Shown here one piece after another: positions 1 to 35,780 of a stretch of 64,000 bases of DNA. The DNA is from Apricaphanius iberus (taxonomy: Eukaryota; Chordata; Actinopteri; Cyprinodontiformes; Aphaniidae). Numbering within the stretch: position 1 is the first letter of the stretch; each line of letters opens with the position of its first letter. Position numbers and translations under genes: made by a program. The notes under the pieces are model-generated. The model saw nothing but the letters and a program-made list of their open reading frames with translations, was not told the origin of the DNA and searched no databases. Location of the stretch: contig JAPXFQ010002899.1 in the NCBI GenBank assembly GCA_028564705.1, forward strand, positions 62,001-126,000. Direction: 5' to 3'.

Positions 1-196
1 GCCACTCTCAAGAGAGAGTCCAACGGGTAAGAGGGTTCTCTGCGAGGAATGAAGGTGAGATTCCACACTGGCCTGTTGAAAAAGCAGGATGAAGCATAGA
101 GTGGGTGAATCCCATAGGTTTGACAAGTGGGGAGAGAGGAATTAGTGGTGGTTTCTCTTCCTGGGAATGGGATCCGCTGTTAAAACACACCAGAAT

Positions 197-221
197 GAAG
201 AAGAAGAAGAAGAAGAAGAAG
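197..221. repeat. (GAA)n microsatellite
   Basis: About eight uninterrupted GAA triplets. Simple sequence repeat with no evident gene around it. Confidence 0.9.
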
Positions 222-3200
222 GGATATTCTGTTAATCATAACACAACTTCTCTTAATATTAGTTATTACTTTAAGATACTATCTAAACAACAAATGTGTT
301 CAAATTGAAATCAGGTAGCAATGAAGACATTTACTAGCTCAGATACCAATAAATATATCTAAATATGTCATCATTATGTATTCTAAAGTAAAGTTCATAA
401 ACCTATATTTCTGTTACAATTGCTTTCATTTAGCCTAAAAGCTTAAAAGTATATATTGACTTCATAATAATAATCATAAAGCCTCAGAGGTCGGGGAAAG
501 ATAAATGTCTCCCTCTAGTGGTTTGTTTCCTCAACTTCAACAATTAAAGTGGAAGAAAAATCACGTCAGTTGGAATCAGAAAAGCCAAAATGGACCAGAT
601 TTTATTTCTGTCAAAACCAACCCAGCCTGACGTAGGTGCCCGCAATTCTGCACGTGTAGGTCATTTGTTAAACTTGGCTAAATATTACCATTTTTAAAAT
701 TCAAATTAAAAGCTACCCAAATGCAGTTGTTAATGCATAAAATCAGTGCTTAATTTGTTAATCAAATCATACCGGAACGCAGATAGGGATGTGAAAGTAG
801 CGCTCACTGGGGCCAACGCCAATACCGGTGTTCAAATAAGAGCTGCTGCTCTGTCACAATGAAAAGAAACAGTCAAAGTGGTTCAGGCCTCTGGTCTGGA
901 TGTCTTCTGAGCGCCTTCTTGTGGAAGCTTTCAACGCAACTGGAGAAAACTACAAGGCAGAGCCAGACATGAAATGTGTTGCATGGTTGGATTTATCAGT
1001 CTGTTGAAGTATGCATAGTCAAGAATTCCATCATTAGTAACTTTTTTGTCATAGTTATAGGCAAATTATCTGCTACTTTTCTCTTCTACTACTCTCCAGT
1101 TGTTTTTTTTTATGTTATTTTGGGCGCAAATCTTGTTTTTTCTCAGTGTTTTTCTCTCCATAGAAGCTACACCTCGTCTGGTGTCCTGCTCAGCTACAAC
1201 GCCCTGTTGGTTGGAAGGCTTCAACTCAGATGATGCTCCCAGTCACCTAACATCTTCCATGTCCTGTTTTCAACATTTTACTTTCATTAAAATAAAAAGT
1301 ACTCTTACATCTGTTCCGTCTATTCTTTCTGTGTCTCTGCTCTGTCTTCTCAAACACCCATATGATTGTGGCAGATCCTGAGCCAGGTTCTGCCGGAGGT
1401 TTCAGCCGGTTAAAGGGGAGTGTTTCCTCTCCACTGTCGCTACATTCGTGCTCAGTATGAGGGATTCCTGTGGTTGGAGTCTGTATGTACGGAGCACGAC
1501 CTCATGTCAACGAGTCAATGCAATCTGCTGGGATTCCTCACATAGAAAACGTTAAACTGATTGGAACGTTTGGATGTTTGTATTGAAATGACGTTGAATG
1601 AAGTGCCTTCAGATGATGTCTGTTGTGAGTCGGCACTATATAGATAAACTGAATTTAATTTAACTAGATATGCATGTGAAAAATGTCCAGAAGAGCAAGA
1701 GAGGTTATCAAATCCAGTTGGAATGTAAAATATATAAAAATTTAAATGTTCATAAGACATTTCCAGTGGAAGGAAGCAGGGCTGCAGAGTCAAACAGCTG
1801 ATGACCCTGGGTCCATATGTCTGCTGCCACCTTTCTGTGGAGTTTGCATGTTCTCTATGGGTTACTTCAGTTTCCTCCTACAGCATAAAACCATGTTAGG
1901 GCAGGGATTCTTAAGCCTTTTAGGGCCAGGGACCCCTTACAGGGTGTAAAATCTTTCCAGGGACCCTCACGCTGATAACATATTTTCTAGAGGACCTTTA
2001 GTACTCATAGATACTGTAGGAATTATTTAGATTTTAAAGTACCCAACTTAGAAAAATAAAAATAATTTGAACACGTTAAAAAAATAGCAAATGTATTGAA
2101 TTTATATTTTAACCCAGTGTCTTTTTTTTCCCTCACAAAAATAAGATCTTAAATCTTAAAAAATCAACAATGAAAAGACAGGAATAATTCCAATAAAGCT
2201 GTTTATTTCTACTTATAATTCTAGATTTGTTTCAATTGGTTTTATTTTAACATAATTGTCATACTTTCTCATTTTAGCTGGATTGGCTTTTGCATTACTT
2301 GATGAAGTGGAGTGACTTAAATATTTGTCCATTTTACTAATCACCGTTTTAAAGTACTCACCCATAGGGGTGACTGTGTGAGCGCACGGTTGTTTGTGTC
2401 TTGTGTGTGTCTCCCAAGAGTGTCAGCAGCTGCACTAACATCAGCGCCAATGATTTACTGTATCTGCTGTGCTCCCGTAAAATTTCCATATCAGATGTTC
2501 CGGATCAGACCAGGACCGGAGTGATGCATCATCCTGAGGTGAATCATTGTAGGCTAACTTCTACCAAGTATCTCTGGTTATTGGGTTTTAAAGTGTTTCA
2601 GTGACAGCTCGTGGAAAAATTAACAAACAGGGGAAACTTATTGTGACGCACCGACAGAGTAGAAATATAAAGAACAATCTGTTAATGTTTTTCTTTTTCT
2701 TTGGCTGAAAGCATTTTTTTTTTCTGTTCTGCCCAGTTATTTACCACACATCACATGAGGACAGGACATCTGATGGACACAAAAGGAAGTACTGGGGCCC
2801 ACACAAAAAAGCTGTGAATCCACACCTGCCTTTGTCTTGGTATTGTCCTGTGATGGACTGAAGACCTGCCCAGTATCCCCTGTACAATGGTTTCAGCCGA
2901 TTACAGTTTCTGCAGCTCACAATGCATTGTGACCACAGATTACACCTTCGAAATAAGATAGCGATAGAACAATGCTGACTGTATAGATAGACAAATGTTT
3001 TTAACTAAATCTCATCTCTATTTTAACATAATTTATCACAGATGAAATATTACATTTTTATTACTCATTTCTTTCCGTAATCCCCCCTTCTTTGACTCCT
3101 GTGTGGACATTTAGATAAATTACAGATATGCAGGGAGTGAGGCCTGAGACTTGAACTCTAAAGCAGTCCTTTGAGACTGAGTTGTTGCATACAGTGATGT

Positions 3201-3894
3201 TGCAAAAACGGTTTGGATTCTGCATATTTTGTGCAGCCCTAAAAGTGGGGAGCCATTGTCGGTTAAATATCATTAGCAGTTAACTGTAATGTTTTAAAGT
3301 AAATAGCATTTTTATGCTATTTTGAAGTTTTGTTTTAATCCGAAAGTGAAAGTTAGCCTTGTGTGCATGACTTATAATTTGTGTTTTATGTACTCAGCAA
3401 AGCTCACCGCATTTTCTCAGTTAAATAAATCTGTAAATTAAATTAAATTTCAGAGGGGACGCAATTGGTTAGCAGTGTTGCCTTGCATCAAGAAGGTCCT
3501 GGGTGTGAATCCCAGTCTTGGATGCATAGAATTTACATGTTACATTCAGATTAATTTGTTCTTTTTGAAGCTTTTTGTTCGTAGTCAGTCTGGTTTTGGA
3601 AGAATTTTTCTGCCTCCTTTTTTTCTTTAATTACATTTGGTTAGTTGTTATAATATTTAACCATGGCAACCGGTTGTTTACGAAACTGGGAGCAGCTGAT
3701 TAGCATCTCAAAAGTTCAACCAATATCTGAACCACAACTCCAAAATCCCATAGGAATTCAAAAGATTTCCCAGATGCAGAACAGAATCAAGTTCAAATCA
3801 CCTCTTCCATCGATCAAAATGGGCAAGGATCATATCCCTTACTCCGTCTCTCTGAGTGTGTTTTTTAACCATGTGGACAGAAAGAGATTTAAAG

Positions 3895-4090
3895 AGTAGC
3901 AAAAGCAAATTATGTGGATTAGCAGTGCTTGACAACAATGGATGGTATTATCCAGGACATTTTAGTGGGGAATATTGTCTCTGCTGCCCAGATATAGAGC
4001 TGTTAACATGTCATGAGTGTCATGGGACTGTCAAACAGCAACAGTGTCTTGAGTCAGAGGCCTCTTCAGACTGACTGCTGGAAAGCCTTC
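3895..4090. repeat. Copy of a dispersed repeat (related copy at 11820-11945)
   Basis: The stretch containing GGATTAGCAGTGCT, TTATCCAGGACA and TCTCTGCTG, in that order, recurs at 11840-11920 in foxk2 intron 1. The following segment with AGGCCTCTTCAGA recurs near 12635, and a looser version near 48150. The element class is not recognised. Confidence 0.55.
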
Positions 4091-4984
4091 CTGCCCACGG
4101 CAACACCATCTACAATGAGTCTTATAAGATACTTGGATGATATGATTCATTAAAAATGTTGTTTCCCTTTAGGAAGCAATAAAATTGTTGTTTTTTTGGT
4201 TGTTGTTTCTTTTATTAATTCAAGTTAAAATGAACGTTCTCCCTGTGCATGTGATGATTCTCTCTGGGTACTTCAACATCTTCCTAGATTTCCAATTTCC
4301 CTTAGGAAAAGAGAGCGTGCGTATAATCCTGGTACTGTAAAGTAGAAGTGATCCATAGGGTGTATTTGACAGGTGACCCAGTGAACTAACTCTACAAGGT
4401 GTGCAATGTGACTTCTTTCTGGTTCTTGTTGTAATTCACGTGACCTACAAATGGCAGGGTCATTAACACAGCAGTAGCAGATACAACACGCGCAAAAATA
4501 TATATATGTATTGCTGTGTATTAATAATTTAGGAGGCTACACAGCCAAGAAGAGGCTGCAAAGAGATCTCAGTGTAAAACCAGACATGGATTCTGCAGTG
4601 AAATGGCGTCATGCATCGTGGCTTTGCAATGCCTGTGGTGTAAAATCCATTACGTTGCGCAATCCTTCGCATCCATATTCCGATAATTACACACAATTTA
4701 TTGTGAGATAGTAGAGAGAGTCTTGGGCTGGTGTCGGGACACTGTCTCGGATTATCGGTTATCTTAAAGTGTGGTGATTATGAAGGCTGATAGCATGTGT
4801 TAAAGTATCGATCCACTCCTATCCTGCTCCTTTAGACTCCGCCTATTACCTCAGCCCAAACCATAGAAATACAAGAGTAGATGTCGTGCGAGTCGCAATA
4901 AGACCTTCAGTGATTAGATACAACTTTCCACATTCAGTCCGTCTAATTTGAAACAAGCAGGGTAGACCACCCACTTATGATGAT

Positions 4985-5050
4985 AGATTTATTATTAATA
5001 ATAATAATAATAATAAATATACTACTACTAATAATAATAATAATAATAAT
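4985..5050. repeat. AT-rich trinucleotide microsatellite (ATT/ATA, with ACT units)
   Basis: Runs of AAT triplets interrupted by a few ACT units. Confidence 0.85.
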
Positions 5051-5375
5051 TTAGTAGTAGTGGTATTACAAGCATCTTAAAGGGTTTCACAACATCCCTT
5101 ATATACAGTTGATTTAGGATTACTTCTTTTGATTAAAACTATAAATCAATTCTTTATTATCAATACACACCATCATTTCCTTAAAACATGTTCAAACGGT
5201 TTTACGTGGAGCCTTTAGTTCAAATCATTTTTGTAACACAAAACACAAAGTACATATTATTTTTATGTCTGAAAAAAAAATTAGGTGCACTGGTGAATTT
5301 TCTGGTTCTAATGAAGATATGTTTAGGGTGAATTTTAAACACGGTATTTGGTCTATGTTGTTCATGGAATGAAAG

Positions 5376-5762
5376 CCCATCTCTGCCACTTGAAATTTAA
5401 AAAAAAATTAAACATGGTGTGTCATAATTATGATAAAGAAAGACAAAATTTTACATTTCAGTCCTAATTGTGAGATAAAAATCATAATTTCGACTTTCAA
5501 AGTCATAATTGTGAAATACAAAATCATGATCATGAGATACAAAGTTATTATTTCTACTTTCAAAGTAATAAATGTAAGATGATAGACAATTATGAAATAA
5601 GTTATATTTTCGATTTTGAAGGTCGCATGAGAAACAAACTCATAATTTCGACTTTCAACTTCATAATCATGATATGAAAGTAATAATTATGACTTTACGT
5701 CTAATAATTATGACATACTATGATTGTTGTTTTTTTTACTTGCAAGTGGCAGAAGTTGGCTT
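5376..5762. mobile_element. MITE-like element with terminal inverted repeats and a tandem-repeat core
   Basis: The left end contains CTCTGCCACTTGAA (about 5381-5394). The right end contains the inverted match TTGCAAGTGGCAGAAG (about 5740-5755). Between them, units with the pattern TCATAATTATGA and CGACTTTCAAAGTCATAATT repeat at roughly 35-60 bp intervals with heavy divergence. There is no coding capacity, so this is probably a non-autonomous DNA element whose interior became a minisatellite. Confidence 0.5.
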
Positions 5763-5949
5763 ACATGGTTGTATGTCTTTTCCTTAGAAAATATTGTTCA
5801 ATGTTGTCTAATTGATCAATACTACTCATACTAGTATGGACATATATTGGTATATTGATCAAACTTAGTTCATTATAAACTGTAGCGTTTTCTTTAGACT
5901 GAAAACCCTGTCTCCAAGCTTACTATAATCGCTCAAACAGGAGTCTTGC

Positions 5950-31235
<25,286 letters not shown>

Positions 31236-31672
31236 TCTCACAACAGAGCCCCTCCCCCCCCAATCCGCCGTCCCTCCTTTTCTCATCCCCGTCGTTTGTC
31301 TCGTTTCTCCTCCTCCTGCCGCTCGAGACCAAGGTGCCAAACGGAGAAGATCCCTTTCCGGTTTGGTATTTCCGTACAAACAGAAAGACGATGGCCACCG
31401 CTTTAAAAGCTGGAATGTGGGACGAGAACAAAGAAAGAGGAAGGTTTTCCGCGTGAGCCGTGACTGAAGCAAGACCACAGGAAGCCTTAGCAGCAACAAA
31501 CCCTTAAACGAGCCGACCTCTGACCTCCCAGTCGGCTCGGGGCTGGACGCAGCCTTTGTGTCGCACCTACCTCAGAGCAGATCGGAGCCTCCGGCAACCA
31601 GCGGGACGACGCGACCAACCAAGCGACGATGAGCATTCAGCTGTTAATTTCTCATATTTTATGCTCCTAATT

Positions 31673-31678
31673 AATAAA
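31673..31678 (+). terminator. foxk2: Polyadenylation signal AATAAA (proximal)
   Basis: Canonical hexamer about 440 bp after the foxk2 stop codon, followed by an A-rich run. Confidence 0.5.
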
Positions 31679-32406
31679 ACGAGAAGAAAAAAAAAAAACA
31701 TGTCATAAAGGGATCAACTTGGAGCCGATCTTTAATTCCTGGCAGCTAGCCTCTCACATTACTGACCCTCCTAATCGCAGCTGTACGTAGATATGCAGTA
31801 TTCAGTTGTTCAAAACGTGGAGCATAGCAGTTTTTTTTACGTATTTACACTTAACTAGAGGAGTCTGGAATACATTAAAAGGACGCAGAGAAAGCGGTGA
31901 CATTTCCGAAGCTAAGTTAACTTTTTACGTGAACTTTTGTTTCAGTTTGGTGAAAACAGTGTAACAGTTTTTTCGTAAAACCTTCCTCTGTCCCCTCCCC
32001 CGCCTGTTGTTTTGACATACCCCCTACGATACTGCTTCGTTATTCCTTCATATTTCAATACTTGCACAGTTCTCCGTGTGTAGTTCCAGGTGATGACCTT
32101 GCATGTATCCGACAACGGAGAGGAGAGAGACGGACCAGAGCTGCACTTGATTTAAATGTTTTTCATTTCTCTTCCTCCTGTTCCTCCATTTCTTTTGTTT
32201 CCTCCTCCTCCTCCTCATGGTCCCTCAAGGCTGTGTTGATGTTGTGGTGTTGGCTGACCCCCTCCCACTCACACATCCATTTGCTTGATTACGTATTTTG
32301 CCCTGTTCAGGCAACCTGGCGAGTCTGTTTTTCTGATTGTACACGTTCCAAACAATAGTAAGAGAAGAAATTGATGTTCTGCTTCAGTGGAGAAATGCTT
32401 TTTTTA

Positions 32407-32412
32407 AATAAA
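32407..32412 (+). terminator. foxk2: Polyadenylation signal AATAAA (distal)
   Basis: Canonical hexamer about 1.17 kb after the stop, followed by a T-rich stretch (TTTGTTTTTTG) that could serve as the downstream element. Confidence 0.5.
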
Positions 32413-32465
32413 TTAATTTAAAGTCCTTAAAATGCTTTATATTTGTTTTTTGTTTTTGTTTTTTT

Positions 32466-33128
32466 CAAGGGACGCAACGATATCGATACTCGGATGTACT
32501 TTCCGATACGGAGTACCAATGCCGATACTTTTACCACACAAAAAAAATGCAATAAATTAGAAGACGGGTTTGATTTCCTTCTGATTGTCACAACAAATTA
32601 TGGTGAATTAGATAAAAAATTATCGAAATGACCAAAAAACAAACATTTCAAGTGAAAAATAACAATTTTATGTAAAATTACTGCAGAGTTCTCACATTTT
32701 AGTAGCAGTTCATAGTATCCGTTAACTTACTGATAAGAGTAACTTAGAATTGTATCAGCCCAGATACCAGTATCTAGTGCTCTGTTGAAAAAAAATTGGA
32801 AAATCAATTCTTATAGAAATTGAATCAAATCGCAAGATCAAAAATCGATTTTATTTTTTTGAAGATTTTCCCTTTTTACAGCTAAAATAGGAAGGAAAAA
32901 TCCAGACGGTCATTTTAAGTCTTGTATCTAAAAAAGGTTAATACAGTTAACTGTTACTCACCCAGTGTTGTCATTGAATTACAGGCATATCATTAAGATA
33001 ACCACTCAAAAATGTTTTAACAGCACTGAGTTATATCTATATAGAACCGGATTGGATCATGATAATCGATTCTAACTCTTGAGAATACGATACCCAGCCC
33101 TAGTTGTCTCTGAATCAGTGCATCCCTG
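32466..33128. mobile_element. TACCGATAC-family element, longest copy
   Basis: The left end AAGGGACGCAACGATA and the right end TGCATCCCTG (inverted CAGGGATGCA) look like paired termini. Interior GATACGGAGTACCAATGCCG and AAAAAACAAACATTTCAAG are shared with other copies in the window. A second hAT-like piece ending CCCAGCCCTAG (about 32785-33102) appears nested inside. Confidence 0.6.
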
Positions 33129-34064
33129 CTTTTTACCATCTTCAGATGAACTTAAAAAAGCTCACATCCTGGGGGGTATTTCTGTAGTTATTCTGAAGAG
33201 GGCCGTATGTGGTACTTTCCCGGATATCTTGATTAATCTAGAAAATAAATGATTGTTTTGTTAAGTATTACATCTTAATGTGCTAGCTGAATAAGTTATT
33301 TGGACCATAAAACAAAAGCTTCCAGACCAAACCGAACACAAGAATATGATAAACTAGCTTCTTAATTCTAATAATTTTGCACGTAAACTACATTTATACA
33401 CGCCAGTCCAAATGTATTCCTACGAAGATTTGGCAGTTCAGTATTACAGATTTCAAGTGGCCCAGCTGGAGTCTTAATTTATGTTGAGAATCTGTGGTGG
33501 AAGCTAAAGATTAGGGAGTTGGAAAAGAGGCCTTCCGAACTCAAAAGACTCATCATCCAAATTCAAGTGGAAATATGATGATTAGTATTCATAACAGCGG
33601 TTTGATTGTTGCATACCAATAAAGATTTCTACGTATTTAAATATTTTTTTTTCCCTAGATTGTTTCTTCAGAGAGGCCCGTCTAATTTTCTCTCAGAAAT
33701 AAACTTCTTGGTGTGTGATTGTTGTTGGGCTTTTTTAATATACACGCTATGTTTCTGTTTATACCATTTTAAAAATCTTGTATTTGAAATATTTGCGTGT
33801 ATTTTCAAAAACAAAAAAATGTTGCTTGTAATTGAGCTATATTGTAATTGATTTGTTTTTTTCCCCCCATATGCTTTATCAGAAAAAATGCATCTTTAGG
33901 GCAGCAGGGCATTTATTAAACCACAAAACTAGAGCAAGGACCTAAAAGTAGTGAATGTATACGAAAAATCGATATAAAGCAAATGTCACAATAAGGTGCC
34001 TGTAAATAATTTGTATTGTCATATTTCCTCTGGCTATTATATTTCCATAAAGTCAATTATCAAG

Positions 34065-34430
34065 CCAATTCACAACAGATATCGTCTCAAGGCCCTTTTA
34101 CAAAAAAAATGTATCTCAGTACAATTACACAAAAATTCCAGTCAATGACAAAGTTTTCTCTTTGATGTGAGGTTGTGGCCCGTACATGCAGACTCCAACC
34201 ACAGCAATCCCTCATACTGAGCAAGCATGTGGCGACAGTGGAGAGGAATAACCTCCCTTTAACAGGAAGAAACCTTCAGAAAAACCTGGCTGAGTATGAG
34301 TGGCCATTTTCCACGACCGTCCGGGGTTTGAGAAGACCGAGAAGAGACAGAACAAAAGGAACAGATGTAAGAATACTTTCTACTTTAAAGGAACTAGTAC
34401 AAAGTTGATAACAGGACATGCAGGATGTTT
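34065..34430 (+). repeat. Widespread teleost dispersed repeat
   Basis: Carries TCAAGGCCCTTTTACA, ATGTGGCGACAGTGGAGAGG and CAGGAAGAAACCTTCAGAA in order, a core I recognise as very common in fish genomes. Its class (SINE-like or DNA element) is not decided from this copy. Confidence 0.65.
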
Positions 34431-35681
34431 GGTCAATGGGAGCATATGAGTGAATGTTCTCCTTCCAATAGGGTGTTTTTTTGTGCTTTTTTTTTTCTCC
34501 AAATCTGCATTGAAATATTTAACAGCAATACAGAAAAAAATAGCATTGTTTAAAAAGTTCAAATACAATAAATGGCTGTTAGTACACAACAAAAATCTTG
34601 TTGCTTGGAATAAAATCAAAACACACAAAAAATAAGTAAATGTATATACAATAAAAACATCCCAAAAATAGATAAAGCGGTCTGCTTATGACATTTTTTT
34701 AAATTTTTTTTTATTATGATTTTCAATGGAGGCAATATGTCGTTTTAAATGATGTTCTTTAAATGTGTGATTTTTCACACCATTTCATCTTGTGAATATG
34801 ATATTTAGCAAGGATTTTGTTGATTATATATAATTCTTCAGAGGAAAAGGCTGAACCATAAAAGATAAGTAATATTTAAAGGTTTGATATTCTTACCAAT
34901 TTTTCCTGAAATAAAGTTTTTTAATCAGGCCATAATATTTTCTATCTGAGAACATTCCACACACATACATGCTCAACACATTCACCATCAAACTGGCAAA
35001 AAGAACATTTGTTGCACATATCAGGATCAAACTGGCAAATATAGTTATTAACCGGTTAGTATCTATGTACAATTTAAAATAACAGTTCTTTAATCTTATT
35101 AAAATATTTATAAGACCCAATAGGGCGTTGTAGCTGAGCAGGATACCATATCAGGTGTAGCTTCTATGGAGAGAACAACCATGGGGGAAAAGAAACATGG
35201 TTAACCTCCAAAATAATATGGAAAAATACAAACGGAAATTAGTAAAACAGTTACTGAATAATTTTTATTTTTTATTTCTATGATTACCTATATGTGGATT
35301 GTATTCTCTCATTAAAAGAGAAGACATTTTGACATCTTATTGTAAAACAAACCGAAGGAAAATCTGTCAGACGTGTGCTCCCTCTATAATTACAGCAGGG
35401 GGCAGCAGTCAGCAGTTCAGTGTGTAAAGTGTTAGAAAAAGAAGTAGATGCTGCAAACTGCAAACCCGCCATGTGAATTCAGGAGTTGTTTGAATTCATA
35501 AATTAATTACTTATGTTTTTGGTAGATGTTACAGACTATTATTGAAAACATCGATAGAAACTCACGTAAGAGCGGGATTTCTGTTTCCACCTGCGTGGTT
35601 ATTACGTTAGAAACACAACCGAAGCTAAAATGTTAAGCTAACACCGGTTGGTTCTGGTTCTGGTGAAGAAGGGGTCAGAAA

Positions 35682-35780
35682 ATGGAGGAAATGGTGGTGG
35701 AATCGGACTCTAGGAACACGTCCGGACGGGGATCAGACCAGCGGGTCGCCGATGCGTGGGAATCTGTCACAGCAGCTTTG
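35682..35780 (+). CDS. anapc2: anapc2 exon 1
   Basis: Codes residues 1-33, [12 protein letters not shown] at the start and [12 protein letters not shown] at the end, the latter matching the first helix of human APC2 (LLVAWNTVSTGL). Donor TTG|GTGAGT, phase 0. The first part differs from mammals, as is usual for this protein. Confidence 0.88.

Larger units (their letters stand above)
1..5900. other. Intergenic region upstream of foxk2, no gene recognised
   Basis: No open frame here resembles a known protein, and the short ORFs on both strands look like chance. It holds a GAA microsatellite (about 197-221), ATT-type microsatellites (about 4985-5050), decayed pieces of dispersed teleost repeats (about 880-960, 1780-1990, 2820-2960, 3450-3560, 3895-4090) and a terminal-inverted-repeat element with a tandem core (about 5376-5760). 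The remainder is unassigned AT-rich sequence. Confidence 0.6.
31236..32430 (+). other. foxk2: foxk2 3' UTR
   Basis: Unique, moderately GC-rich sequence after the stop. Polyadenylation signals AATAAA are at 31673-31678 and 32407-32412, so a short and a long 3' UTR are possible. The next repeat begins at about 32466. Confidence 0.6.
32430..35681. other. Intergenic region between foxk2 and anapc2
   Basis: About 3.2 kb. Holds a TACCGATAC-family element (32466-33128) with a nested hAT-like piece, a widespread teleost repeat (34065-34430) and otherwise unassigned AT-rich DNA. A CTCF-like core lies at 35393-35408. No gene recognised. Confidence 0.65.

Noticed and set aside
800..960. Short frame KVALTGANANTG resembling a nucleotide-binding start
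   Set aside because: The frame stops after about 20 codons, and the following sequence resembles a dispersed retroelement tail (GGTCTGGATGTCTTCTGA).
3450..3560. tRNA-like sequence (GGTCCTGGGTGTGAATCCC)
   Set aside because: Only a B-box-like stretch is present, with no complete cloverleaf; related pieces occur elsewhere in repeats, so it is a repeat fragment.
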